A stretch of DNA of 6,373 bases from DASUDX01 sp036275365. GTDB taxonomy: Bacteria > Pseudomonadota > Gammaproteobacteria > Nevskiales > Nevskiaceae. Made by a program: the position numbers and the translations under genes. This document shows positions 1-5,792 of the stretch, one piece after another. The notes under the pieces are model-generated. The model was not told the origin of the DNA and did not search any database. It saw only the letters and a program-made list of their open reading frames with translations. Positions within the stretch are counted from its first letter, which is position 1; each line of letters starts with the position of its first letter. The stretch lies in NCBI GenBank assembly GCA_036275365.1, contig DASUDX010000045.1:1-6373 (forward strand), written 5' to 3'.

Positions 1-49
1 GACCCCCTGCCCCCCAGGCAGATGCGCTACCAGGCTGCGCTACGCCCCG
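1..49 (-). tRNA. tRNA-Pro (anticodon GGG), 3' part cut off by the window edge
   Basis: The minus strand from position 49 down to 1 folds as the first 49 nt of a tRNA. The acceptor 5' strand CGGGGCG (49-43) is followed by TA, a D stem GCGC/GCGC (40-37 and 27-24) and a D loop AGCCTGGTA with the conserved GG. The anticodon arm is TCTGC, loop CTGGGGG, GCAGG (22-6), with U33 followed by anticodon GGG (14-12) and a purine at 37. A variable region GGGTC ends the window, and its last C can form the Levitt pair with G15. C at position 1 is typical of bacterial tRNA-Pro. The T arm, the acceptor 3' strand and CCA lie outside. It reads CCC/CCU proline codons. A tRNA-Pro gene just after ihfA and a merR-like gene fits my recollection of several gammaproteobacteria. 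Confidence 0.93.
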
Positions 50-212
50 ACCGAAACCGCTCACGCTGCACGCAGCGCTTCCAACCCAGCTAGTTTACTT
101 CAACTCCATGCCGCTCAGGGACCTGCACCGCGCGTTCTTGAGCGACCGACGCGTTCACCAGCCTGCTTGAGCGGCTGCCCCGTTTACAGCGGCCTCATTT
201 ACTGCCGACTGC
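50..212. other. Gene-free spacer between the merR-like gene and tRNA-Pro
   Basis: This 163-nt stretch holds no convincing coding sequence. A small inverted repeat (cgctgc 64-69, gcagcg 72-77) lies just upstream of the tRNA and could fold in its 5' leader. The octamer cttgagcg occurs twice (137-144 and 166-173). I see no hairpin followed by a T tract, so no intrinsic terminator for the preceding operon is apparent on the minus strand. A TAAACT hexamer (98-93, minus strand) could be a poor -10 box for the tRNA, but no acceptable -35 lies 16-18 nt upstream. The tRNA may therefore be co-transcribed with the merR-like gene or have a promoter I cannot recognise. Confidence 0.5.
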
Positions 213-647
213 TCAGAACAGCTTGAGCAAGGACTCCAGATCCGAGCGCAGGGTCCGGATCTCGCGACGGCGGCGCGACTCGGAGGCCGGCAGCGCTGAG
301 GCGTCGCCGACCGGTGCCGGTAGCGGAGCCTCGACCGCCGCCGGCGCGGTGACGGGCACCAGCCGCGGTGTCTCCTTGAGACGCTGCCGGGCCCCGCCGA
401 TGGTGAAGCCCTGGTCATACAGCAGCCCGCGGATGCGGCGCACCATCAGCACATCTTCCTGCTGGTAATAGCGCCGGTTGCCCCGGCGCTTGACCGGCTT
501 CAGCTGCGGGAACTCCTGCTCCCAGTAGCGCAACACATGGGGCTTGACGTCACACAGCTCGCTGACCTCGCCGATGGCGAAGTAGCGCTTGCGCGGAATC
601 TCCGGCAAGGCCGATGTCGGCTCCCGGCGTTCCTCAGCGTGACGCAT
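213..647 (-). CDS. MerR-family transcriptional regulator
   Basis: A 144-residue protein with a MerR-type winged helix-turn-helix DNA-binding domain at about residues 21-91. It begins RYFAIGEVSELCDVKPHVLR, then RYWEQEF, then the wing sequence RRGNRRYYQQEDV, and an I/L-rich second helix pair ending near GGARQRLKE. The rest is a proline/alanine-rich linker (about 98-122) and a short basic, leucine-rich helix (about 124-144) that could be a small dimerisation segment. No cysteine metal site or effector-binding domain is visible, so it resembles the short MerR proteins encoded after ihfA in many gammaproteobacteria, whose target and signal are unknown to me. The ATG start overlaps the last 14 nt of ihfA, which points to translational coupling and joint transcription. 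The family call is secure; no specific function can be assigned. Confidence 0.9.
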   Translation of the reverse strand: MRHAEERREPTSALPEIPRKRYFAIGEVSELCDVKPHVLRYWEQEFPQLKPVKRRGNRRYYQQEDVLMVRRIRGLLYDQGFTIGGARQRLKETPRLVPVTAPAAVEAPLPAPVGDASALPASESRRRREIRTLRSDLESLLKLF

Positions 648-927
648 CGATCTCGACCCTCAACCTCAGCTTCTGGCCCGGACGGAAGGTCACCACCCGC
701 CGTGCCGAAATGGGAATTTCCTCGCCGGTCTTGGGATTGCGACCCGGACGCTGATTCTTGCTGCGCAGCTCGAAGTTGCCGAAGCCGGAGAGCTTGACCT
801 CCTCCCCGGCTTCCAGACGGCCCCGGATCTCCTCGAAGAACAGATCCACGAATTCCTTGGCCTCGCGTTTGTTGAGCCCCAACTCATCGAACAGCGCATC
901 GGCGAGTTCCGCCTTCGTCAACGCCAC
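634..927 (-). CDS. ihfA: Integration host factor subunit alpha
   Basis: A 97-residue HU/IHF-family DNA-bending protein, about the length of E. coli IHF alpha. It pairs with IHF beta (encoded elsewhere) to bend DNA sharply in nucleoid organisation, recombination and sigma-54 or other transcription. It starts (V/M)ALTKAELADALFDELGLN, has the LSGFGNFELR core at about 46-55, and carries the beta-arm signature RPGRNPKTGEEIPI (60-73), in which Pro65 matches the residue that intercalates DNA. It ends with VTFRPGQKL and a short basic tail. The start is the GTG at 925-927, because alignment to IHF alpha begins exactly there; an upstream extension in the same frame runs into pheT and is not IHF-like. 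It lies 37 nt after pheT and overlaps the following merR-like gene by 14 nt. Confidence 0.96.
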   Translation of the reverse strand: MALTKAELADALFDELGLNKREAKEFVDLFFEEIRGRLEAGEEVKLSGFGNFELRSKNQRPGRNPKTGEEIPISARRVVTFRPGQKLRLRVEIDASR

Positions 928-928
928 A

Positions 929-955
929 GGCCCCCCGATCGTTCTCTCCGGGGCC
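929..955 (-). promoter_or_regulatory. Hairpin at the ihfA ribosome-binding region
   Basis: A perfect 6-bp inverted repeat (929-934 with 950-955, loop 15 nt) occupies most of the pheT-ihfA spacer. In the mRNA its 3' arm ends one base before the GUG start of ihfA. The best Shine-Dalgarno match, GGAG, lies in the loop, about 18 nt from GUG, while the G run nearer the start is partly paired. Folding could therefore limit ihfA translation. There is no T tract, so it is not an intrinsic terminator. A regulatory role is inference. Confidence 0.35.
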
Positions 956-964
956 CGGCACGCG

Positions 965-3334
965 CTAGCGGACCACCGCCCCCAGTTCACGCTCCAGCTC
1001 GGCGGTAATCCGCAGCATGCAAGCGTCCACTTCCTCAAGGGTTAGGGTGCGCGAATAGTCTTGGAAGATCAAGCCCATCGCCACGCTTTTGAAACCTTCG
1101 CTGAGATTGGACCCGCGGTAGACATCGAACACCACCAGCTCCTGCAGCGACGGCCCCGCGGCACGACGCAGGGTGCGCTCCAGCGCCTGGGCGGTGACCG
1201 CCTCCGGCACCTTCAGGGCGAGGTCGCGGCGCGAGGACGGGAATTCAGAGAGGGCCTGGACCCGGGGGACCGGCTGCGCCCGCACCACGGTCCAGTCCAG
1301 TTCGAACAGCAGCGGCGTGCTGGGGAGATCGAGCTGGGTCACCCGCTGCGGATGGAGGGCGCCCAGCCAGCCCACCGGCTGCTCGCCCCGGTAGATCCGC
1401 GCGCTCTGACCCGGATGCAGCGCCGGGTGTCCGGCCGCCTCGAACCGCCAGTCGCCGGGCCCGAGGAGGGCTTCCACATCGCCCTTGAGATCGTAGAAGT
1501 CCGCCGCCCGCGGCGGGCGGCTCCCCCACTGCTCCGGCAGCGCGCTGCCGCTGATCAGTCCAGCCACCCGGCTGGTCTCGACGATCGCGCCACCCGCGGA
1601 GTCCCGGTGGAAGCACACCCCGCACTCGAACAGGCGGATGCGTGCGCTCTGCCGGCTGCGGTTGTACTGCCAGCTCTGGATCAGACCACCCCACAGGGTG
1701 CTGCGCATGACCGCGGCGTTCTCCGCCAGCGGGTTGTCGAGGGCGACCGCCATCGCCCCCCCGTCCAGCAGTGCCTGCGGTGCGGGGTCGGCGAAGGCGA
1801 GGTTGATCACTTCCTGGTAGCCGCGGGCGATCAGGCGATCGCGCGCGGCATCGAGGCTGCGCTGGCCTTCGGGCGGCCGCGAGGGGGCGATCTGCGCCGG
1901 ATTGGACTTGGCCGGAATGCGGTCGTAGCCGTAGAGCCGCGCCACTTCCTCGATCAGATCGGCCTCGATGCGCAGGTCATAGCGGCAGCTCGGCACCCGG
2001 GCATGCCAGGTACCGGTGTCGGCGTGCGAGAGCACCACGCCCAGACGCGACAGCAGCTGCTCGACCTCGCGTGCCGAGATCTCGTGACCCAGCAGCTGAC
2101 GGACCCGGGCCAGCCGCAGCGGGACCTTGATCGGTTCGGGCAGGGTGCGACCGACATGGGTGATCGGCCCCGCCTCGCCCCCGCAGATCTGGATCACCAG
2201 CTCGGTGGCGCGCTCCAGCGCCTGGCGCTGCAGCTCGGGGTCCACCCCGCGCTCGAAGCGATAGGCGGCGTCCGAGAACAGCTTGTGCCGCCGGGCGGTA
2301 CCGGCCACCGCGGTCGGCGCGAAGCAGGCGCTTTCCAGGAAGATACGGGTCGACGCTTCGGAGACCGCCGAGTCGGCACCGCCCATCACCCCGGCGAGCG
2401 CCGCAGGACCGCGCTCATCGGTCACCAGCAGCTCGCGATGGCGCAGGTGGACGAACTCGCCGTTGAGCAGGCGCATGCCCTCCCCTTCGCGGGCGCGACG
2501 GACCCGGACCACGCCGGCCAGACGGGTGGCATCGAAGGCGTGCAGAGGCTGGCCCAGCTCCAGCATCACATAGGCCGTGATATCCACCACCGGATGGATC
2601 GAGCGGATGCCGGAGCGGCGCAGACGCTCGCGCATCCAGTCCGGCGTCCGGACCTTGGGCTTGACGCCCACGATCACCCGTCCGGCGTAGTTGGGGCAGT
2701 CGAGCGGATCCTCGAGCTCGACGGTGAAGCGGTACTCCCCGACCACCACCGCCGGGCGGATGCGCGGACGCGCCGCCTGGATGCCATAGAGCGCGGCGAT
2801 CTCGCGCGCCAGCCCGTGGACCGAGAGGCAGTCGCCGCGGTTGGGCGTCAGTTCCAGGTTGAGGATGCGGTCGTCCAGCTTCAGATGCGCTTCGATGGGC
2901 TGGCCCGGTCGCGCATCGGCATCCAGCTCAAGCAGGCCATCGCTGCCACCGCTCAGACCCAGCTCGGCGGCCGAGCAGAGCATGCCGGCGGATTCCACGC
3001 CGCGCAGAGTGGACACGCCGATCGACAGCCCACCGGGCAGCTGCGCGCCCGGCAGCGCGCAGGGAACCAGCAGGCCGGCACGGGCATTGGGGGCGCCGCA
3101 GACGATGCGACGCAGCCCCCCCTGCCCCACCTCCACCTCGCAGACGCGCAGACGCTCGGCGTTGGGATGCGGTTCGAGGTGGACGATGCGGCCCACCACC
3201 ACGCCGCTCGGGCGCTCGGCCAGGGCCGGCTCGATGTCGAGCTCCAGCCCGCCCATCACCAGCCGCTCGGCGATCTCGTGGATATCCGCGCCCGGGTTGA
3301 CCCACTCGCGCAGCCAGGATTCAGAGAGTTTCAT
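965..3334 (-). CDS. pheT: Phenylalanyl-tRNA synthetase beta subunit
   Basis: A 789-residue protein, close to the usual ~795 of the bacterial beta subunit. It forms an alpha2-beta2 enzyme with PheS in the cytoplasm that charges tRNA-Phe; beta binds the tRNA and hydrolyses mischarged Tyr-tRNA-Phe. Domains in order: N-terminal MKLSESWLREWV; an EMAP-type OB fold tRNA-binding domain at about 40-150 (VVGRIVHLEPHPNAERL, IVCGAPN, GMLCS); the B3/B4 editing domain at about 215-395 (ELTPNRGDCLSVHGLAREIA leads into it, with GQPLHAFD around His265, LAGVMGG around 313-319 and IFLES with Glu334); the B5 domain at about 400-475 (DLIEEVARLYGYDRIP); a catalytic-like fold; and a C-terminal anticodon-binding FDX-ACB domain at about 694-788 (FPSSRRDLALKVP). 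The ATG is 12 nt after the pheS stop and has no strong Shine-Dalgarno, so translation probably depends on ribosomes finishing pheS. No truncation or frameshift is seen. Confidence 0.98.
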   Translation of the reverse strand: MKLSESWLREWVNPGADIHEIAERLVMGGLELDIEPALAERPSGVVVGRIVHLEPHPNAERLRVCEVEVGQGGLRRIVCGAPNARAGLLVPCALPGAQLPGGLSIGVSTLRGVESAGMLCSAAELGLSGGSDGLLELDADARPGQPIEAHLKLDDRILNLELTPNRGDCLSVHGLAREIAALYGIQAARPRIRPAVVVGEYRFTVELEDPLDCPNYAGRVIVGVKPKVRTPDWMRERLRRSGIRSIHPVVDITAYVMLELGQPLHAFDATRLAGVVRVRRAREGEGMRLLNGEFVHLRHRELLVTDERGPAALAGVMGGADSAVSEASTRIFLESACFAPTAVAGTARRHKLFSDAAYRFERGVDPELQRQALERATELVIQICGGEAGPITHVGRTLPEPIKVPLRLARVRQLLGHEISAREVEQLLSRLGVVLSHADTGTWHARVPSCRYDLRIEADLIEEVARLYGYDRIPAKSNPAQIAPSRPPEGQRSLDAARDRLIARGYQEVINLAFADPAPQALLDGGAMAVALDNPLAENAAVMRSTLWGGLIQSWQYNRSRQSARIRLFECGVCFHRDSAGGAIVETSRVAGLISGSALPEQWGSRPPRAADFYDLKGDVEALLGPGDWRFEAAGHPALHPGQSARIYRGEQPVGWLGALHPQRVTQLDLPSTPLLFELDWTVVRAQPVPRVQALSEFPSSRRDLALKVPEAVTAQALERTLRRAAGPSLQELVVFDVYRGSNLSEGFKSVAMGLIFQDYSRTLTLEEVDACMLRITAELERELGAVVR

Positions 3335-3346
3335 CGGGGTGCAGAC

Positions 3347-4333
3347 TCAGGCGAACTGGCGCAGGAAGCGCAGATCGTTGTTGTAGAACAGGCGCAGATC
3401 GTCCACGCCGTAGCGCAGCATGGCCAGGCGCTCCACCCCCATGCCGAAGGCGTAGCCGGTATAGCGCTCGGGATCGATGCCCACCGCCTCGAACACCTTG
3501 GGGTGAACCATGCCGCAGCCGAGCAGCTCCAGCCATTTGCCGCCGAGCTTCATGTGCACATCGGCACCGGGCTCGACGAAGGGGAAGTAGCTGGGGCGGA
3601 ACAGGGTCTCGACCTCCTGCTCGAAGAAGCGGGACAGAAAAGCCAGCAGATCGTGCTTGAGGTCGGCGAAGGTCACCTGCTCGGCCACATACAGCCCCTC
3701 CACCTGGTGGAACATCGGGCTGTGGGTGCGATCGGAATCGTTGCGGTAGACCCGCCCCGGGCAGACGATGCGGATCGGCGGCTTGCGCGAGAGCATGGTG
3801 CGGATCTGCACCGGGCTGGTGTGGGTGCGCAGCACCCGTTCGCCCTGGCTGGCGTAGAAGGTGTCCTGCATCGCCCGCGCCGGGTGCAGCGCCGGGATGT
3901 TGAGCGCGCCGAAGTTGTGGAAATCGTCCTCGATCTCCGGGCCCTCGACGGTTTCAAAGCCCAGCTCGTTCCACAGCCGCTCGATGCGGCGGATGGTACG
4001 GGTGATCGGATGCAGCCCGCCGACGCCCTCGCCGCGCCCGGGCAGGGTCACATCGAGGCGCTCGGCCTCCAGCCGCCGGTCCAGCTCGGCCGCGGCCAGG
4101 GCCTCGGCCCGTGACTCGATGGCGGCGGACACGCTCTGCTTGGCGCGGTTGACCTGCTCGCCGAAGCGCTTGCGCGCCTCGCCGTCCAGCCCGGCCAGCT
4201 GCTTGAGCAGGTCGGTGATGCGGCCCTTCTTGCCCAGATAGTCGATGCGGATCTGGTCGAGCGCACGGGGATCGGCGCAGTCGCCAATCTCGCTGAGGGC
4301 GCCAGTGGTCAATCGGTCGAGGTCTTCGATCAT
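3347..4333 (-). CDS. pheS: Phenylalanyl-tRNA synthetase alpha subunit
   Basis: A 328-residue class II aminoacyl-tRNA synthetase subunit (E. coli: 327) that forms phenylalanyl-adenylate and transfers Phe to tRNA-Phe. Residues 1-90 form the N-terminal coiled-coil that contacts tRNA (IDYLGKKGRITDLL near 30-43). The catalytic core follows: GLHPITRTI and GPEIEDDFHNF (about 107-141), HTSPVQIRTM (171-180), class II motif 2 (PGRVYRNDSDRTHSPMFHQ, 192-210, then EGL), GKWLELLGCGMVHP (265-278) and motif 3 GMGVERLAMLRYG (297-309). Ala295 in YAFGMG occupies the place of E. coli Ala294, which sets the size of the Phe pocket. The start is the ATG at 4331-4333, which gives the family length; the frame stays open further upstream but into the terminator. 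The Shine-Dalgarno is weak (ACAGG about 7 nt upstream). An intrinsic terminator sits 40 nt upstream, suggesting attenuation. Confidence 0.98.
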   Translation of the reverse strand: MIEDLDRLTTGALSEIGDCADPRALDQIRIDYLGKKGRITDLLKQLAGLDGEARKRFGEQVNRAKQSVSAAIESRAEALAAAELDRRLEAERLDVTLPGRGEGVGGLHPITRTIRRIERLWNELGFETVEGPEIEDDFHNFGALNIPALHPARAMQDTFYASQGERVLRTHTSPVQIRTMLSRKPPIRIVCPGRVYRNDSDRTHSPMFHQVEGLYVAEQVTFADLKHDLLAFLSRFFEQEVETLFRPSYFPFVEPGADVHMKLGGKWLELLGCGMVHPKVFEAVGIDPERYTGYAFGMGVERLAMLRYGVDDLRLFYNNDLRFLRQFA

Positions 4334-4364
4334 GCGAGGGCCTGTGGGCAGGGGAGCGTCGCCA

Positions 4365-4393
4365 AAAAACAAAGGGGCGGCTGACGCCGCCCC
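4365..4393 (-). terminator. Intrinsic terminator or attenuator between rplT and pheS
   Basis: On the minus strand an uninterrupted 8-bp stem (GGGGCGGC, 4393-4386, pairing with GCCGCCCC, 4381-4374; loop GTCA) is followed directly by TTTGTTTTTT, the standard form of a Rho-independent terminator. It lies 46 nt after the rplT stop and 40 nt before the pheS ATG, in the middle of what is otherwise one operon. E. coli has its pheST attenuator at this place. Either it terminates part of the ribosomal-protein transcript so that pheST is made at a lower level, or it is a controlled attenuator. No promoter for pheS downstream of it is evident. Confidence 0.85.
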
Positions 4394-4424
4394 TCGTGAA
4401 CACAGCGGATCGGGCCGACGAGGG
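4391..4424 (-). promoter_or_regulatory. Candidate antiterminator stem overlapping the pheS terminator
   Basis: A perfect 7-bp inverted repeat (CCCTCGT 4424-4418 with ACGAGGG 4397-4391, minus strand; loop 20 nt) lies just upstream of the terminator and shares its last three G bases (4393-4391) with the terminator's 5' arm. The two stems cannot both form fully, which is the usual geometry of an attenuator switch. The hexamer CCCTCG occurs again at 4340-4335, directly before the pheS ATG, offering a third partner for the same CGAGGG. No Phe-rich leader peptide was found, so the signal that would choose between the structures is unknown. The pairing is visible; the function is inferred. Confidence 0.4.
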
Positions 4425-4439
4425 CCCTACCCGCCCGCC

Positions 4440-4799
4440 TCAGGCGGCGAGCTGCGCCTTGGCAGTCTCGACCAGCTTGGCGAAGGCAGCCTTGTCGTGC
4501 ACCGCGAGATCGGCGAGCACCTTGCGGTCGAGCTCGATCCCGGCCTTGCCCAGGCCGTTGATGAACCGGCTGTAGGACAGGCCCAGCGCCTTGCTGCCGG
4601 CGTTGATGCGCTGGATCCACAGCGCGCGGAATTCGCGCTTCTTGACCCGGCGGTCGCGGTAGGCGTACTGGCCGGACTTGATGACCTGCTGCTTGGCTGC
4701 GCGGAACACCCGCGAGCGGCCACCGTAGTAGCCCTTGGCCTTCTTCAGGATCTTCTTGTGACGCGCGCGCGCCGTCACACCACGCTTGACTCGTGCCAT
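4440..4799 (-). CDS. rplT: 50S ribosomal protein L20
   Basis: A 119-residue protein that matches bacterial L20 along its whole length (E. coli: 118). It starts MARVKRGVTARARHKKILKK, then GYYGGRSRVFRAAKQQVIKS and GQYAYRDRRVKKREFR, and has the globular C-terminal part from about residue 60 (LWIQRINAGSKALGLSYSRF, INGLGKAGIELDRK, LADLAV). L20 binds 23S rRNA early in 50S assembly through its long basic N-terminal helix. In E. coli its globular domain also represses rpmI-rplT translation by binding the mRNA upstream of rpmI. The ATG has a good Shine-Dalgarno (GAGGAG, 7 nt spacing) that overlaps the rpmI stop codon region. The 11-nt gap to rpmI fits tight translational coupling. Confidence 0.99.
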   Translation of the reverse strand: MARVKRGVTARARHKKILKKAKGYYGGRSRVFRAAKQQVIKSGQYAYRDRRVKKREFRALWIQRINAGSKALGLSYSRFINGLGKAGIELDRKVLADLAVHDKAAFAKLVETAKAQLAA

Positions 4800-4810
4800 C
4801 GTCTATCTCC

Positions 4811-5008
4811 TCAGGCGTAGGGCAGCATCTGCTTGACTTCGCGCACGTCAGAGGCGTGCACCTGGGTCTCGCCGCGCAGCTGGCGAATGCGCTTGCCGGC
4901 CTTCTTGGTGAGGATGTGACGCTTGTGGGAATGGCTGCGCTTGAAGCCGCCCTTCCCGGTCTTGGAGAAGCGCTTGGCCGCGCTCTTGATGGTCTTCAGC
5001 TTGGGCAT
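4811..5008 (-). CDS. rpmI: 50S ribosomal protein L35
   Basis: A 65-residue basic protein, exactly the usual size of bacterial L35. It starts MPKLKTIKSAAKRFSKTGKG, continues GFKRSHSHKRHILTKKAGKR, and ends with VREVKQMLPYA. It is a small protein of the large ribosomal subunit. The start is the ATG at 5006-5008, backed by a very good Shine-Dalgarno (AAGGAG, 5019-5014) and by the family N-terminus; the frame stays open upstream into the leader but that part is not L35-like. Its stop codon is 11 nt before rplT. A hairpin (5020-5033) ends immediately before its Shine-Dalgarno, so rpmI is the likely control point for translation of both ribosomal proteins. Confidence 0.98.
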   Translation of the reverse strand: MPKLKTIKSAAKRFSKTGKGGFKRSHSHKRHILTKKAGKRIRQLRGETQVHASDVREVKQMLPYA

Positions 5009-5019
5009 CGTGACTCCTT

Positions 5020-5142
5020 CCCGATTCATCGGGTCTTGGTGGCCGGTGTCGCAACCCGCCCAGGGCGCTTGCCGGGCGATCCGCAGCACGGATCGACTTC
5101 TCTTGTTGCCGGCGGAAACCGCTCCGCCGGTTGCTGCAACCG
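5020..5142 (-). promoter_or_regulatory. Structured infC-rpmI leader, candidate L20 autoregulatory site
   Basis: The 135-nt infC-rpmI spacer contains four inverted repeats in the mRNA sense. They are GGTTGC/GCAACC right after the infC stop (5142-5130), CCGGCGGA/TCCGCCGG (5130-5123 with 5116-5109, loop 6 nt), CGATCCG/CGGATCG (5095-5089 with 5083-5077, loop 5 nt), and CCCGAT/ATCGGG (5033-5028 with 5025-5020), which abuts the rpmI Shine-Dalgarno. None has a following T tract, so these are not terminators. In E. coli, L20 represses rpmI-rplT by binding structured RNA, including a pseudoknot, in this region. I infer a similar operator but have not shown likeness to the E. coli elements. Confidence 0.5.
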
Positions 5143-5143
5143 C

Positions 5144-5662
<519 letters not shown>

Positions 5663-5763
5663 GCTCGACTCTCCAATGAACCAGCGAGGCGGCTGGCAGC
5701 CTGCCCATCGCGAACCTCCTCAGCACCCAGCCGTCAGCCGGGGCCCGATTCGCGCGGCCGCGC

Positions 5764-5792
5764 ATTGTAGGCAGCGGTCTGGCAAAGCTCAA
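5764..5792 (-). promoter_or_regulatory. Sigma-70-type promoter of the infC operon
   Basis: On the minus strand TTGAGC (5792-5787) is separated by exactly 17 nt from TACAAT (5769-5764), which differs from the TATAAT consensus at one position. Transcription would begin near 5757-5758, leaving a leader of about 95 nt before the infC AUC. The -35 box overlaps the TGA stop of the EAL gene. A perfect 12-bp GC palindrome (5752-5763) covers the discriminator and predicted start. A GC-rich discriminator is typical of stringently controlled translation genes, though that role is inferred here. Confidence 0.6.

Noticed and set aside
131..232. Repeated cttgagc/cttgagcg words (137, 166 and 223)
   Set aside because: The copies are short and unevenly spaced, one lies in the merR-like coding region, and nothing indicates a repeat array or attachment site.
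634..1038. A longer ihfA product starting at 1038
   Set aside because: The extra 37 residues lie inside pheT in another frame and do not resemble IHF; the family alignment begins at GTG 927.
1061..4114. A 1017-codon open frame on the plus strand, antisense to pheT and pheS
   Set aside because: Its translation is a low-complexity mix rich in His, Gln, Arg, Ala and Gly with no recognisable domain, and it lies exactly opposite well-conserved pheT and pheS codons. Long antisense frames are expected when GC-rich codon use removes stop codons on the other strand.
4334..4403. GTG at 4403-4401 followed by several Phe codons, considered as a pheM-like leader peptide
   Set aside because: Two of its three Phe codons are only the T tract of the terminator, the frame has no stop and runs deep into pheS, and it begins inside the hairpin region, so ribosome stalling could not control terminator formation in the classical way.
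4435..4447. Small palindrome at the rplT stop codon
   Set aside because: Only a 5-6 bp stem with a tiny loop and no T tract; common by chance in sequence this GC-rich.
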